Assembly: GCF_000173775.1 (NCBI RefSeq)
Contig: NZ_ACCD01000030.1
Location: forward strand, 1 to 48,994
Reading direction: 5' to 3'
From: Yersinia rohdei ATCC 43380
GTDB taxonomy: Bacteria > Pseudomonadota > Gammaproteobacteria > Enterobacterales > Enterobacteriaceae
DNA: 48,994 bases
The position numbers and the translations under genes were made by a program. This document shows positions 1-9,508 of this stretch, piece by piece (the stretch's first letter is position 1; every line of letters starts with the position of its first letter). Under the pieces are notes generated by a model. It searched no databases, was not told the DNA's origin, and saw only the letters and a program-made list of their open reading frames with translations.

Positions 1-31
1 GCGGCCAACGCATCAGCGGGTTGGAAGATGA
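1..31 (+). CDS. mdtC: 3' end of MdtC (partial), RND multidrug efflux subunit
   Basis: An open frame enters from the left edge and ends with TGA at 29-31, sharing bases with the ATG of mdtD (ATGA overlap). Only nine codons are visible, too few to identify a protein by itself. In enterobacteria mdtD is directly preceded by mdtC, the inner-membrane RND pump subunit, and such overlaps are usual in this operon, so the call rests on synteny. Confidence 0.55.
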   Translation, partial: RPTHQRVGR

Positions 32-1446
32 CGAGTATACGCTGGCAGTTATGGATAGTTGCCTTCGGCTTCTTCATGCAAACGCTGGACACCACCATCG
101 TCAACACCGCGCTGCCATCAATGGCGGCCAGTCTGGGCGAAAATCCGCTGCGCATGCAGTCGGTTATTGTCTCTTATGTTCTGACAGTGGCGGTAATGCT
201 GCCCGCCAGTGGTTGGCTGGCTGATCGTATTGGTGTGAAATGGGTTTTCTTCTCGGCGATTATTTTGTTTACCCTCGGTTCACTGTTGTGCGCGCAAGCA
301 CAAACCCTGAATCAGTTGATTTCTTTTCGCGTCCTGCAGGGAATTGGCGGTGCCATGATGGTGCCGGTTGGTCGTCTGACCGTGATGAAAATCGTCCCGC
401 GTGAGCAATATATGTCGGCGATGGCCTTTGTCACTCTGCCGGGTCAAATTGGGCCATTGGTTGGCCCGGCACTGGGGGGGTTTTTAGTAGAATACGCCAG
501 TTGGCACTGGATTTTTCTGATCAACTTACCGGTCGGGGTGATTGGCGCAGTGGCTACTTTGCTGTTGATGCCCAATTACACCACCCGCACTCGGCGTTTT
601 GATATCAGTGGTTTTCTCATGCTGGCTATCGGCATGGCAACCCTGACACTGGCGTTGGATGGCCACAATGGCTTGGGCTTACCCCCACTGGCAATTGCGG
701 GTTTGGTACTTTGCGGAATATCGGCGCTGTTGGGTTACTGGTGGCATGCCCGTGGCAACAGTTCGGCCCTGTTCTCATTGCGGCTGTTCAAAAATAAATC
801 TTATTCTCTTGGCCTGATGGCCAGTATGAGCGCCCGTATCGGTAGCGCCATGCTGCCCTTTATGACGCCGGTATTTTTACAAATTGGGCTGGGATTTACC
901 CCCTTCCATGCCGGATTAATGATGATCCCAATGATTATCGGCAGCATGGGGATGAAGCGGATTATTGTGCGCGTGGTTAACCGGTTTGGCTACCGGCGGG
1001 TGCTGGTCTACGCCACATTGTTGCTGGCGGTGGTCAGTTTAAGTTTGCCAATGGTCGCCCTAATGGGGTGGACGTTACTGCTGCCGGTAGTGCTATTTTT
1101 CCAGGGAGTGCTTAATGCATTGCGCTTCTCTACGATGAATGTCTTAACCTTGAAAGATTTACCCAATCGGCTGGCCAGTAGCGGCAATAGCCTGTTGTCG
1201 ATGGTAATGCAGTTATCCATGAGCTTAGGGGTCAGCACCGCCGGGATATTACTGGGTATTTTCGCCAATCATCAGGTGACAACCAACACCCCTGCAACCC
1301 ACAGTGCATTTTTATACAGCTATCTGTGCATGGCCATCATTATTGCCCTGCCAGCACTGATATTTAACCGCGTGCCACCGGATAATGGCACTAACCGCAA
1401 TCTGACCCGCAGCCGACCAACCGATAAAACAGGTGAAAAACAATGA
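28..1446 (+). CDS. mdtD: MFS transporter MdtD, putative multidrug efflux protein
   Basis: The 472-residue protein is close to the length of E. coli MdtD (471). It is strongly hydrophobic along its whole length, in line with the 14-helix DHA2 family of the major facilitator superfamily. The N-terminal region has the family signatures: [15 protein letters not shown] in helix 1 and the [10 protein letters not shown] loop between helices 2 and 3. Helix 5 carries GxxxGPxxGG ([13 protein letters not shown]). It starts in the ATGA overlap with the preceding frame, and its TGA overlaps the baeS start, so mdtD, baeS and probably mdtABC are one transcript. MdtD is not needed for drug resistance by MdtABC in E. 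coli; its own substrate is uncertain. Confidence 0.93.
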   Translation: MTSIRWQLWIVAFGFFMQTLDTTIVNTALPSMAASLGENPLRMQSVIVSYVLTVAVMLPASGWLADRIGVKWVFFSAIILFTLGSLLCAQAQTLNQLISFRVLQGIGGAMMVPVGRLTVMKIVPREQYMSAMAFVTLPGQIGPLVGPALGGFLVEYASWHWIFLINLPVGVIGAVATLLLMPNYTTRTRRFDISGFLMLAIGMATLTLALDGHNGLGLPPLAIAGLVLCGISALLGYWWHARGNSSALFSLRLFKNKSYSLGLMASMSARIGSAMLPFMTPVFLQIGLGFTPFHAGLMMIPMIIGSMGMKRIIVRVVNRFGYRRVLVYATLLLAVVSLSLPMVALMGWTLLLPVVLFFQGVLNALRFSTMNVLTLKDLPNRLASSGNSLLSMVMQLSMSLGVSTAGILLGIFANHQVTTNTPATHSAFLYSYLCMAIIIALPALIFNRVPPDNGTNRNLTRSRPTDKTGEKQ

Positions 1447-2819
1447 GAATCGGCATTACCGGAAAACTGTTTATGGCCATATTTGCCACCTGCATGCTGG
1501 TGTTGATTACTATGCATTGGGGTATCAGAGCCAGCTTCGAGCGCGGTTTTATCGATTATATAAAGCAAAGCAATGAACAGCGGATCAATATGCTAGCAGA
1601 TGCCCTCGAAGTGCAGTACCAGCACAACGGCAACTGGAATTTTCTGCGTAACAATGACCAAGTTATTTATCAGATAATGCGCTCTTTTGAACAAAATGGT
1701 GATAACAATCGCGGCCTGCCACCGCGTGGGTGGCGCTCTCAATTTTGGGTGGTTGATAATCACCAAAATCTGCTGGTCGGGCACAGTGACCGTTTGCCAA
1801 ATGATGCCAGACGCAGGGCAATAACTGTGAATAAACAAGTGGTTGGCTGGGTAATATCTACCCCGCCGGAAAAACTGACCCGCAATGCAGACATTAACTT
1901 TGATAAACAACAGCGCCAAACCAGTTGGATAATTGTCGCCTTATCGACCTTACTGGCCGCAGCCGTAACCTGGATTTTATCCCGTGGGATGTTGGCTCCC
2001 GTCAAACGTCTGGTGGAAGGTACCCATCGACTGGCTGCGGGTGATTTCAGTGCTCGGGTGGCCGTTAGCAGCCGTGATGAGCTGGGCCGTCTGGCTCAGG
2101 ATTTTAACCAGTTGGCCAGTTCGCTGGAAAAAAATGAACAAATGCGACGCGACTTTATGGCCGATGTTTCCCATGAGTTGCGCACCCCACTGGCGGTGCT
2201 GCGCGGTGAGCTGGAAGCATTACAGGATGGAGTGCGCCAGCCAACACCGGAGTCATTGATTTCGTTACAAGCGGAAGTGGCAATCCTGACCAAGCTGGTC
2301 AATGACCTGCACCAGTTATCGCTATCTGATCGCGGTGCACTGGCTTACCGCAAAACCCAGTTGGATGCAGTACGGCTATTGCAAGTTGCCATCGCCAGTT
2401 ATCGCGGACGCTTTCAGAACAAAAACATGACCATCACCGCCCACCTACCTGAACACGCCATCATGTTTGGTGACCCCGACCGGCTCAACCAACTGTTTCA
2501 TAACTTGCTGGAAAACAGTCTGCGCTACACTAACCAAGACGGGGTGTTGGAAATTAGCGCCCAGCTACAAGAAGAAGAATTAATTCTGGTGTGGCAGGAC
2601 ACGAAACCCGGGCTGAGTGACGAGCAATTACAGCGCATTTTTGAGCGTTTTTATCGCACTGAAAGCTCGCGCAACCGCGCCAGCGGCGGCTCGGGGCTGG
2701 GTTTGGCGATTTGCCACAATATTGTTGAAGCCCATAGCGGTAAAATCAGCGCGGAACATTCACCTTTGGGTGGCCTACGTATTACGGTAGTCTTTCCCCT
2801 ACTCACTTCCATAGGGTAA
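1443..2819 (+). CDS. baeS: Sensor histidine kinase BaeS, envelope stress
   Basis: This 458-residue membrane histidine kinase detects envelope damage and toxic compounds and phosphorylates BaeR. It has a first membrane segment at about residues 9-27, a periplasmic sensor region to about 160, a second membrane segment at about 162-180, a HAMP linker, the H-box [10 protein letters not shown] with the phospho-accepting His at 244, the N-box [10 protein letters not shown] and the G-box GGSGLGLAI near the C-terminus. The first glycine box reads DTKPG instead of DxGxG; a similar substitution is usual in BaeS. ATG at 1443 overlaps the mdtD stop, giving translational coupling, and baeR begins 3 bases after its stop. 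Confidence 0.95.
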   Translation: MRIGITGKLFMAIFATCMLVLITMHWGIRASFERGFIDYIKQSNEQRINMLADALEVQYQHNGNWNFLRNNDQVIYQIMRSFEQNGDNNRGLPPRGWRSQFWVVDNHQNLLVGHSDRLPNDARRRAITVNKQVVGWVISTPPEKLTRNADINFDKQQRQTSWIIVALSTLLAAAVTWILSRGMLAPVKRLVEGTHRLAAGDFSARVAVSSRDELGRLAQDFNQLASSLEKNEQMRRDFMADVSHELRTPLAVLRGELEALQDGVRQPTPESLISLQAEVAILTKLVNDLHQLSLSDRGALAYRKTQLDAVRLLQVAIASYRGRFQNKNMTITAHLPEHAIMFGDPDRLNQLFHNLLENSLRYTNQDGVLEISAQLQEEELILVWQDTKPGLSDEQLQRIFERFYRTESSRNRASGGSGLGLAICHNIVEAHSGKISAEHSPLGGLRITVVFPLLTSIG

Positions 2820-2822
2820 TTC

Positions 2823-3548
2823 ATGGTAATGCACGAACCGCTGCAGTCTGCCAGTCTGTCTGGTTATGTATTAATTGTTGAAGATGAGCCTAAGCTCGGG
2901 CAGTTGCTGGTCGACTATCTGCAAGCTGCCGGTTACCGCACGCAGTGGCTGACCAAAGGCACCGAGGTCATTGATGCAGTGCGCCAAGCCCCGCCATCGA
3001 TTATTTTGCTGGATTTAATGCTGCCGGGTCTTGATGGCATCAGCATTTGCCGTGAAATTCGCCGTTTTTCTAATGTCCCCATCATGATGGTTACAGCAAA
3101 AACAGAAGAAATTGACCGCTTACTGGGGCTGGAGATTGGTGCCGATGATTATATCTGCAAACCTTATAGCCCACGGGAAGTGGTCGCAAGGGTCAAAACT
3201 ATTTTGCGCCGCTGCCAACAGCAACCAGAACAAGCGGGCGACACCGCCACACTGATAATTGATGAATCCCGCTTTCAAGCCAGCTATCAAGGGCACATGC
3301 TGGAATTGACCCCAGCAGAATTTCGTCTGCTGAAAATATTAGCCACTCAACCCGGCCATGTGTTTAGCCGCGAACAATTATTAAATAACCTGTATGACGA
3401 TTACCGCGTGGTTACCGACCGCACTATTGACAGCCATATCAAAAACTTGCGGCGTAAACTGGAAGCTCTTGATGGTGAAAAACCCTTTATCCGCGCAGTC
3501 TATGGTATGGGGTATCGCTGGGAGGCAGAAATCTGCCGGTTGCTGTAA
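2823..3548 (+). CDS. baeR: Response regulator BaeR, OmpR/PhoB family
   Basis: Partner of BaeS that activates mdtABCD and other envelope-stress genes. The receiver domain (about residues 14-128) has the acidic pair ED, the phosphorylation Asp at about 64 in [11 protein letters not shown], the TAKTEE segment and the conserved [13 protein letters not shown] winged-helix domain follows (about 140-235), with [24 protein letters not shown] and the terminal [10 protein letters not shown]. The first ATG is 2823; a second in-frame ATG at 2829 is nearly as good, so the exact start is open by two codons. It is the last gene of the efflux/stress operon. Confidence 0.95.
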   Translation: MVMHEPLQSASLSGYVLIVEDEPKLGQLLVDYLQAAGYRTQWLTKGTEVIDAVRQAPPSIILLDLMLPGLDGISICREIRRFSNVPIMMVTAKTEEIDRLLGLEIGADDYICKPYSPREVVARVKTILRRCQQQPEQAGDTATLIIDESRFQASYQGHMLELTPAEFRLLKILATQPGHVFSREQLLNNLYDDYRVVTDRTIDSHIKNLRRKLEALDGEKPFIRAVYGMGYRWEAEICRLL

Positions 3549-3574
3549 TTAAGCTGCGCTAAGTTTGCATTATG

Positions 3575-3624
3575 TTGGTGGTGCAGGAGCCCTTGACTAC
3601 ACTGATTAGAGTCACCACCACCAA
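3575..3624 (+). other. Inverted repeat in front of yegP ribosome binding site
   Basis: TTGGTGGTG at 3575-3583 and CACCACCAA at 3616-3624 are perfect 9-base inverted copies separated by 32 bases. The right arm ends just before the AGGAG (3626-3630) of yegP. It could be a 5' leader stem or a weak transcript end for baeR; no T-run follows. Confidence 0.4.
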
Positions 3625-3637
3625 TAGGAGCAAAACT

Positions 3638-3976
3638 ATGGCCATGGGTCACTATGAAATTAAAAAAGCCAAGAATGGGCAATACCATTTCAATCTGAAA
3701 GCCAGCAATGGTGAAATCATTCTCTCCAGTGAGATGTATGCCAGCAGAGCCTCGGCTGACAATGGGATATCCTCAGTGCAAAGTAATTCCCCGCATGAAA
3801 GTCAGTATGAGCTAAAGCACAACACCAAAAATGAGCCGTATTTCGTATTAAAAGCCAAAAATCATCAGGTTATTGGTATCAGTGAATCCTACAGTTCCGA
3901 CACTGCGGCTAAAAATGGTATCGCCTCAGTAATGAAAAATGGCCCGACCACCACAATCAAAGATTTGACACAGTAA
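3638..3976 (+). CDS. yegP: YegP family protein (DUF1508, UPF0339)
   Basis: The 112-residue protein is built of two copies of the ~50-residue DUF1508 repeat. Residues 1-55 and 56-112 each contain a KNGQYHFNLKASNGEIILSS-like strand pair followed by YASRASADNGISSV / YSSDTAAKNGIASV. E. coli YegP is 110 residues. The frame is open further upstream, but ATG 3638 is chosen because AGGAG lies 7 bases before it and the YEIKKAKNGQYHF repeat starts at once. No biochemical function is established for the family; it is small and soluble. It follows baeR by 90 bases, as in E. coli, with its own possible leader. Confidence 0.88.
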   Translation: MAMGHYEIKKAKNGQYHFNLKASNGEIILSSEMYASRASADNGISSVQSNSPHESQYELKHNTKNEPYFVLKAKNHQVIGISESYSSDTAAKNGIASVMKNGPTTTIKDLTQ

Positions 3977-4050
3977 TTTTTAATCATTGGATAGCGTTTT
4001 ACCGACATTTTTACCGATATTGTTACCTACATTTTTTACCTAAAAATAGC

Positions 4051-4073
4051 TGCGCGGGGCATCTGACCGCGCA
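4051..4073. other. Short hairpin in the yegP-trhP gap
   Basis: TGCGCGG and CCGCGCA flank a 9-base loop. No T-run follows on the + strand, so it is at best a weak yegP transcript end. The rest of the 301-base gap holds only a candidate FNR site and the hairpin before trhP. Confidence 0.35.
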
Positions 4074-4142
4074 TCTTATGGCGTCCCACACTCAAAAAAC
4101 AGCTGATTTATTCGCCGCGAAAATCACTCAAAATCGGTTAAA

Positions 4143-4156
4143 TTGATCCAGATCAT
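4143..4156. promoter_or_regulatory. Candidate FNR-type site upstream of trhP
   Basis: TTGAT-CCAG-ATCAT matches the FNR consensus TTGATnnnnATCAA at 9 of 10 fixed bases. It lies about 122 bases upstream of the trhP start. A -10 element at the class II distance is not clear (TGCAAT at 4176-4181 is the nearest), so binding is a hypothesis. Confidence 0.35.
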
Positions 4157-4221
4157 TTAAACCTTACAAAGATTGTGCAATGGCTGTTTTTCTGCTTAAA
4201 CCCGATTACAATCCCGAGCTT

Positions 4222-4250
4222 TTAGCCACCCCTTCGGGCGTGGTTCTGAC
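4222..4250 (+). other. GC-rich hairpin before trhP
   Basis: Around 4228-4246 CCAC-CCC and GGG-C-GTGG pair around a TTC loop, with one bulged C. It sits in the likely 5' leader of trhP. No T-run follows, so a leader structure is likelier than a terminator. Confidence 0.35.
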
Positions 4251-4277
4251 TTGAACTCAGACTGAGAGCCGCTATTT

Positions 4278-5672
4278 ATGCCTTTATCTACCCCTGCATC
4301 AAACACGCCTTTTACACCGGAATTATTATCACCCGCCGGTACACTGAAAAACATGCGCTATGCCTTTGCCTATGGTGCGGATGCGGTTTATGCCGGCCAG
4401 CCGCGCTACAGCCTGCGAGTGCGAAATAATGAATTCAACCACGAAAATCTGGCCTTAGGTATTCAGGAAGCCCATGCATTGGGTAAACGCTTCTATGTGG
4501 TGGTGAATATTGCCCCCCATAACGCCAAACTGAAAACTTTCTTGCGCGATTTAAAACCGGTGATTGATATGGGGCCAGATGCACTGATTATGTCTGATCC
4601 GGGCCTGATTATGCTGGTGCGCGAGGCATTTCCACAGATGGATATCCACCTGTCAGTACAAGCGAATGCCGTCAACTGGGCTACCGTCAAATTCTGGCAG
4701 CAAATGGGATTAACGCGCGTGATTCTTTCCCGCGAATTATCACTGGAAGAAATTGCAGAAATCCGCGCACAAGTGCCGGATATGGAACTGGAAATTTTTG
4801 TCCACGGCGCACTGTGCATGGCCTATTCTGGCCGCTGCCTGCTTTCCGGCTACATCAATAAACGCGACCCAAATCAGGGGACATGCACCAATGCCTGCCG
4901 CTGGGAATATAATGTCCAGGAAGGGAAAGAAGACGAAATTGGCAATATTGTGCATATCCACCAGCCAATTGCGGTAAAAAATGTCGAACCGACCCTGGGA
5001 ATTGGCGCGCCAACTGACAAAGTATTTATGATTGAAGAAGCCCAGCGCCCCGGCGAATATATGACGGCGACTGAAGATGAGCATGGCACTTACATCATGA
5101 ATTCCAAAGATTTACGTGCCATTCAGCATGTAGAGCGCTTAACTCAGTTGGGCGTGCATTCGCTGAAAATTGAAGGCCGGACTAAATCGTTTTATTACTG
5201 CGCGCGTACCGCCCAGGTATACCGCCGCGCTATCGACGATGCGGTTGCTGGCAAGCCGTTCGACCCCACCTTACTGACCACATTGGAAGGTCTGGCTCAC
5301 CGGGGTTATACCGAAGGCTTTCTGCGCCGCCATGTGCACGAAGAACAGCAAACCTACGAATATGGCTATTCAGTTTCAGAACGTCAGCAATTTGTCGGGG
5401 AATTTACTGGTGTGCGCCGTGATGGCCTGGCTGAAGTCGTGGTTAAAAACAAATTCTCTGTCGGTGACAGCGTCGAACTGATGACGCCAGGCGGTAATAT
5501 CCAGTTTACACTCGAAAGCATGCAGGATAAAAAAGGCCAGCCAGCCGATATTGCGCCGGGTAATGGGCATATCATGTATTTGCCGATCCCAGAGGATATT
5601 AATGTAGAATATGGCTTACTGATACGTAATCTAAATGGGACAAATAGCCGAAATCCCCATGAAAAAGCGTAA
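4278..5672 (+). CDS. trhP: TrhP, tRNA 5-hydroxyuridine synthesis protein (U32 family)
   Basis: The 464-residue protein matches E. coli YegQ/TrhP nearly end to end, with PELLSPAGTLKNMRYAFAYGADAVYAGQPRYS at the N-terminus and the cysteine-rich FVHGALCMAYSGRCLLSGYI / GTCTNACRWEY block that binds the iron-sulfur cluster in U32 proteins. TrhP makes 5-hydroxyuridine at wobble position 34 of tRNAs using prephenate rather than oxygen; older annotations call it a peptidase or collagenase. The N-terminus is about ten residues longer than in E. coli, but no later start codon exists before the conserved PELLSPAG. The ribosome site is weak. A terminator follows at 5692. Confidence 0.93.
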   Translation: MPLSTPASNTPFTPELLSPAGTLKNMRYAFAYGADAVYAGQPRYSLRVRNNEFNHENLALGIQEAHALGKRFYVVVNIAPHNAKLKTFLRDLKPVIDMGPDALIMSDPGLIMLVREAFPQMDIHLSVQANAVNWATVKFWQQMGLTRVILSRELSLEEIAEIRAQVPDMELEIFVHGALCMAYSGRCLLSGYINKRDPNQGTCTNACRWEYNVQEGKEDEIGNIVHIHQPIAVKNVEPTLGIGAPTDKVFMIEEAQRPGEYMTATEDEHGTYIMNSKDLRAIQHVERLTQLGVHSLKIEGRTKSFYYCARTAQVYRRAIDDAVAGKPFDPTLLTTLEGLAHRGYTEGFLRRHVHEEQQTYEYGYSVSERQQFVGEFTGVRRDGLAEVVVKNKFSVGDSVELMTPGGNIQFTLESMQDKKGQPADIAPGNGHIMYLPIPEDINVEYGLLIRNLNGTNSRNPHEKA

Positions 5673-5691
5673 CAAAAAACAATAAAAAATA

Positions 5692-5716
5692 ATGCCATCA
5701 CCAAGGTGGCATTTTT
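5692..5716 (+). terminator. Rho-independent terminator of trhP
   Basis: ATGCCA at 5692-5697 pairs with TGGCAT at 5707-5712 and runs into TTTTT (5712-5716), 20 bases after the trhP stop. This separates trhP from the cyaR promoter. Confidence 0.7.
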
Positions 5717-5724
5717 AGCAAATA

Positions 5725-5767
5725 TTAGAAATGGATCACATCAATTATAATTACATTGGGGTAGCAT
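5725..5767 (+). promoter_or_regulatory. CRP-dependent promoter of cyaR
   Basis: TTAGA at 5725-5729 and TCACA at 5736-5740, six bases apart, form a CRP site with one strong half. TAGCAT at 5762-5767 is a fair -10. With transcription starting at about A5774, the CRP site is centred at -41.5, the class II position known for E. coli cyaR. Confidence 0.7.
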
Positions 5768-5773
5768 GGTTCG

Positions 5774-5862
5774 AGTACAATAAAGAACTAAAAAAGGTTT
5801 AAAGCAAGACTAGGAACCACCTCCTTGGCTAGCCCAATCTCCCTTGGGCTGGCCTTTTCTTT
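5774..5862 (+). ncRNA. cyaR: CyaR small regulatory RNA
   Basis: The core AGGAACCACCTCCTT at 5812-5826 is identical to the most conserved, anti-Shine-Dalgarno-like part of E. coli CyaR, and the gene lies downstream of trhP (yegQ) as in E. coli. The core is followed by the CTCCC-loop terminator: an 11-bp stem, GGCTAGCCCAA (5827-5837) with TTGGGCTGGCC (5844-5854), then TTTTCTTTT. The predicted length of about 89 nt equals that of E. coli CyaR (about 87). In E. coli it is an Hfq-bound, cAMP-CRP-induced repressor of ompX, nadE, luxS and yqaE; those targets are not shown here. The 5' part differs from E. coli, as expected for this family. Confidence 0.9.
5827..5862 (+). terminator. Terminator of cyaR
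   Basis: An 11-bp stem with one G-U pair, 6-base loop TCTCCC, and TTTTCTTTT tail. The 270 bases between it and yegS are AT-rich and show no gene. Confidence 0.88.
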
Positions 5863-6132
5863 TGGCATTTCAACTCATTGTTTTTCATTGATTTATTATT
5901 AATGGTATTTATTAAGCGATTCGTTAATAATAACGTACTCTAATATTATCAATTATTTCACGCAGCATAATAAATATTCCCTCGCAAAAAATATCCCCAG
6001 CGAAATTAAACCTGCGTTTATTACGCCAAACTAGCTGTAATACTTACGGCTATTTCTGGAATAATCTAATAGGTAAATTAAACAAGTATGGAGTATTGTT
6101 ATCCTTATTGTAGAAATGATCTGGAGCAAGTT

Positions 6133-7032
6133 ATGACGCCAATGCCACATACACTTCTAATCCTTAATGGTAAGGAATCGGGAAATCTGGATGTTCGTAA
6201 TGCCGTCAAAAACTTGCGCGAAGAAGGGCTAACACTGCATGTTCGCGTCACTTGGGAACAAGGAGATGCAAAGCGGTATGTTAAAGAAGCTGCCGAACTG
6301 GGTGTCGATACTGTCATTGCCGGTGGTGGAGATGGCACAATCAATGAGGTGGCAAATGCGCTGATGGCCGTGCCCGCCGCTAACCGCCCCAGTTTGGGTA
6401 TCTTACCATTGGGTACCGCCAACGATTTTGCCACCAGCTGTAATATTCCACTGCCAATAGAAAATGCAATGCAATTGGCGGTTAAAGGCCGAGCGGTTGA
6501 TATCGATTTAGCACAAGTTAATGGCGAGCACTATTTTATCAACATGGCGACCGGTGGCTTTGGCACCCGCATCACTACCGAAACGCCCGACAAACTCAAA
6601 GCAGTGCTTGGCGGCGCATCTTACTTTATTCATGGCCTGATGCGCATGGATGCCATTAAAGCAGACAGCTGTGAAATACGTGGCCCTGATTTCGCATGGT
6701 CTGGTGATGCCTTAGTGATAGGGATAGGCAATGGCCGGCAAGCCGGTGGCGGGCAACCGCTCTGCCCGGATGCACTGATTAATGATGGCCTGCTGCAATT
6801 ACGTTTACTCACCGCCGAAGAATTATTGCCCGCCTTGCTCGCCAGCGTGTTTAGTGGTGAGAAAAACAAAAATGTGGTTGAAACATCCTTACCTTGGCTC
6901 GACATCACAGCCCCTCACGACATCACCTTTAATCTGGATGGTGAGCCCCTCTCAGGTAAACATTTTCGCATTGAAGTCATCCCCAATGCTATTCAATGCC
7001 GTCTTCCACCCAATTGTGATTTGCTAGGGTAA
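6133..7032 (+). CDS. yegS: Lipid kinase YegS
   Basis: A 299-residue diacylglycerol-kinase-like protein, the same length as E. coli YegS, which phosphorylates phosphatidylglycerol in vitro. The nucleotide-binding GGGDGT lies at residues 64-69, followed by [11 protein letters not shown] is at 93-100, and the later blocks [38 protein letters not shown] and [10 protein letters not shown] are all intact. ATG 6133 is preferred over the longer frame from 6088 because GGAGC precedes it by 7 bases and the extra residues have no counterpart in E. coli. It appears monocistronic: cyaR's terminator lies upstream and the srl promoter downstream. Confidence 0.92.
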   Translation: MTPMPHTLLILNGKESGNLDVRNAVKNLREEGLTLHVRVTWEQGDAKRYVKEAAELGVDTVIAGGGDGTINEVANALMAVPAANRPSLGILPLGTANDFATSCNIPLPIENAMQLAVKGRAVDIDLAQVNGEHYFINMATGGFGTRITTETPDKLKAVLGGASYFIHGLMRMDAIKADSCEIRGPDFAWSGDALVIGIGNGRQAGGGQPLCPDALINDGLLQLRLLTAEELLPALLASVFSGEKNKNVVETSLPWLDITAPHDITFNLDGEPLSGKHFRIEVIPNAIQCRLPPNCDLLG

Positions 7033-7044
7033 TGAATTTGACAT

Positions 7045-7064
7045 GGGCTGGCATTGGCTAGCCC
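7045..7064 (+). terminator. Possible yegS transcript end
   Basis: GGGCTGGC and GCTAGCCC pair over 8 bases (one G-U) around ATTG, 12 bases after the yegS stop. There is no proper T-run, so it is only a weak candidate. Confidence 0.35.
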
Positions 7065-7157
7065 CTGATTATCCTCTACTTTATTAATTCGCCTATTGGT
7101 ATAAAACCCCGCATCGACAGTGTATTAGCTCTATTTTCTTTACTTTTCCCCACAAAA

Positions 7158-7220
7158 TCTTTCATTTCAATCTTTTTTTCTTTCATTTTAAATTCATTAT
7201 TTGAAAGATTTATCTTTCAA
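7158..7220. promoter_or_regulatory. TCTTTCA cluster and palindrome, candidate SrlR operator
   Basis: TCTTTCATT occurs at 7158-7166 and 7179-7187, exactly 21 bases apart (two helical turns). A perfect 9-base inverted repeat, TTGAAAGAT / ATCTTTCAA, occupies 7201-7220 with a TT centre. The same TGAAAG half-sites recur in front of srlR at 10731-10765. A DeoR-type repressor encoded in the operon is the obvious candidate ligand; this is an inference. Confidence 0.5.
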
Positions 7221-7222
7221 AG

Positions 7223-7944
<722 letters not shown>

Positions 7945-7979
7945 TATTTAAGTTAAATACTTAACGTGTGGAGCAGATC

Positions 7980-8990
7980 ATGAGTGAATTTATCCGGATT
8001 GAAAAAGGCGAAGGCGGCTGGGGTGGCCCATTAATATTACCAATCGTCCCAGGTAAAAAAATTGTCTATATCACCGCCGGTACCCGTCCGGCCATTATCG
8101 ACCTCATCAGCGAACTGACGGGCTGGGAAGCGGTTGATGGATTTAAAGAAGGCGAGCCTCCAGCAGAGGAAATCGCGGTCGCTATTATTGACTGCGGCGG
8201 CACCTTGCGCTGCGGCCTTTATCCTAAGCGCCGTATTCCGACAGTTAATATCCATTCGACTGGTCAATCCGGGCCGATGGCGCAATACATACTGGAAGAT
8301 ATTTATGTTTCCGGAGTGCGTGAGAAAAACATCCACAAAGTGACTGCAACTGACCCTGCTGTGGCTGCTGGTTCAGCACCAGTGGCACCTAAAGCCGCCG
8401 AAACCACCGCCACCAAAGGGGCGCGTGATTACGACACCAGTAAGAAAATCACCGAACAAAGTGATGGTTTGCTGGCAAAAGTTGGCATGGGCATGGGCTC
8501 TGTCGTTGCCGTGTTCTTCCAGTCCGGTCGTGACACCATTGATACGGTGCTGAAAACCATTCTGCCTTTTATGGCTTTTGTGTCGGCATTAATCGGCATC
8601 ATCATGGCCTCTGGCTTGGGTGATTTTATTGCCCACGGCTTAACACCTTTGGCTAGCAGCCCAATCGGGTTGGTGCTCTTAGCCTTGATCTGCTCCTTCC
8701 CATTGTTATCACCCTTCTTAGGCCCAGGGGCTGTTATTGCGCAAGTCATCGGCGTATTGGTTGGGGTTCAAATTGGTTTGGGGAATATCCCACCACAATT
8801 AGCCCTGCCAGCGTTATTTGCGATTAATGCTCAGGCGGCGTGTGACTTTATCCCGGTGGGCCTGTCTTTGGCGGAAGCAAAGCAAGATACCGTGCGGGTC
8901 GGGGTTCCATCAGTGCTGGTGGGACGCTTCTTGACAGGGGCACCAACAGTATTGATTGCCTGGGCCGCCTCAGCCTTTATTTATCAGTAA
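7980..8990 (+). CDS. srlE: Sorbitol PTS subunit IIBC1 (SrlE)
   Basis: A 336-residue enzyme II subunit that phosphorylates sorbitol during uptake. The N-terminal IIB part holds [33 protein letters not shown] with its conserved cysteines; one of them carries the phosphate. A linker rich in Ala, Pro and Thr (about residues 120-150) is longer than in E. coli (319 residues in total). The IIC1 part after [26 protein letters not shown] is membrane embedded. ATG 7980 was chosen over 7968: GGAG precedes it by 6 bases and [10 protein letters not shown] aligns with the E. coli start. Confidence 0.93.
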   Translation: MSEFIRIEKGEGGWGGPLILPIVPGKKIVYITAGTRPAIIDLISELTGWEAVDGFKEGEPPAEEIAVAIIDCGGTLRCGLYPKRRIPTVNIHSTGQSGPMAQYILEDIYVSGVREKNIHKVTATDPAVAAGSAPVAPKAAETTATKGARDYDTSKKITEQSDGLLAKVGMGMGSVVAVFFQSGRDTIDTVLKTILPFMAFVSALIGIIMASGLGDFIAHGLTPLASSPIGLVLLALICSFPLLSPFLGPGAVIAQVIGVLVGVQIGLGNIPPQLALPALFAINAQAACDFIPVGLSLAEAKQDTVRVGVPSVLVGRFLTGAPTVLIAWAASAFIYQ

Positions 8991-9055
8991 AACTAATAAC
9001 AGCAACCAGATTCAAACAAAATTTCTGTAATACATTCAACGGTTAAGGATTACGT

Positions 9056-9418
9056 ATGAATACTATCTATCAGACAACAATTATCAATATCGGTGACAGC
9101 GCCCGCGAGGCGCTGTTGGATGACATGCTCATCACCTTCCGTGAAGGCGCGCCCAAAGATATTGAAGAGTTCTGTTTTATTCACCAGCACAGCACTACCG
9201 ATGGGGAATTACAGGCAGGAAACATCATGGAATTAGCACAACAGCGCTATGTCATCACGGCGGTGGGGGAAGTTGCCACCCAGAATCTGCGCGAACTGGG
9301 CCACGTCACTATTCGTTTTAATGGTGATGAGCAACCTGAGTTCCCCGGATCCATTCATGTCGCAGGCCCAACACCCAGTGATATTTCTGTCGGCAGTTCA
9401 TTGAAATTTATTCGTTAA
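9056..9418 (+). CDS. srlB: Sorbitol PTS subunit IIA (SrlB)
   Basis: The cytosolic phosphocarrier of the sorbitol PTS. It receives phosphate from HPr and passes it to SrlE. The 120-residue length equals the family norm (E. coli 123), and the sequence matches along its length: NIGDSAREALLDDMLITFREGAPKDIEEFCFIH, the histidine-containing HQHSTTDGEL, and the C-terminal FPGSIHVAGPTP. AAGGA lies about 10 bases before the ATG. It lies 65 bases after srlE, and 90 bases separate it from srlD. Confidence 0.93.
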   Translation: MNTIYQTTIINIGDSAREALLDDMLITFREGAPKDIEEFCFIHQHSTTDGELQAGNIMELAQQRYVITAVGEVATQNLRELGHVTIRFNGDEQPEFPGSIHVAGPTPSDISVGSSLKFIR

Positions 9419-9424
9419 TTTATT

Positions 9425-9480
9425 GAGTTATACCCAAGGTCACTGGCGTTGTAGCATGGTAACCATTCACCAGCGCAACG
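9425..9480 (+). repeat. Short, diverged intergenic repeat fragment with hairpin
   Basis: TTATACCCAAGGTCACTGG resembles the outer end of the larger repeats at 14341 and 26585. CGTTG...CAACG and ATGGT/ACCAT inside can pair. It lies between srlB and srlD, inside the operon. Identity as a member of the repeat family is tentative. Confidence 0.35.
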
Positions 9481-9508
9481 TTAAGTACCAAAGGCATTGG
9501 AGGTGTAT

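Noticed and set aside
3977-4142. Search for a small gene or RNA after yegP
   Set aside because: Only a weak hairpin without T-run and repeated TTTTACC-like words are visible; nothing supports a gene.
4278-5672. Annotation of the U32 protein as a secreted protease
   Set aside because: It matches TrhP throughout, has no signal peptide and carries the cysteine set of RNA-hydroxylating U32 proteins.
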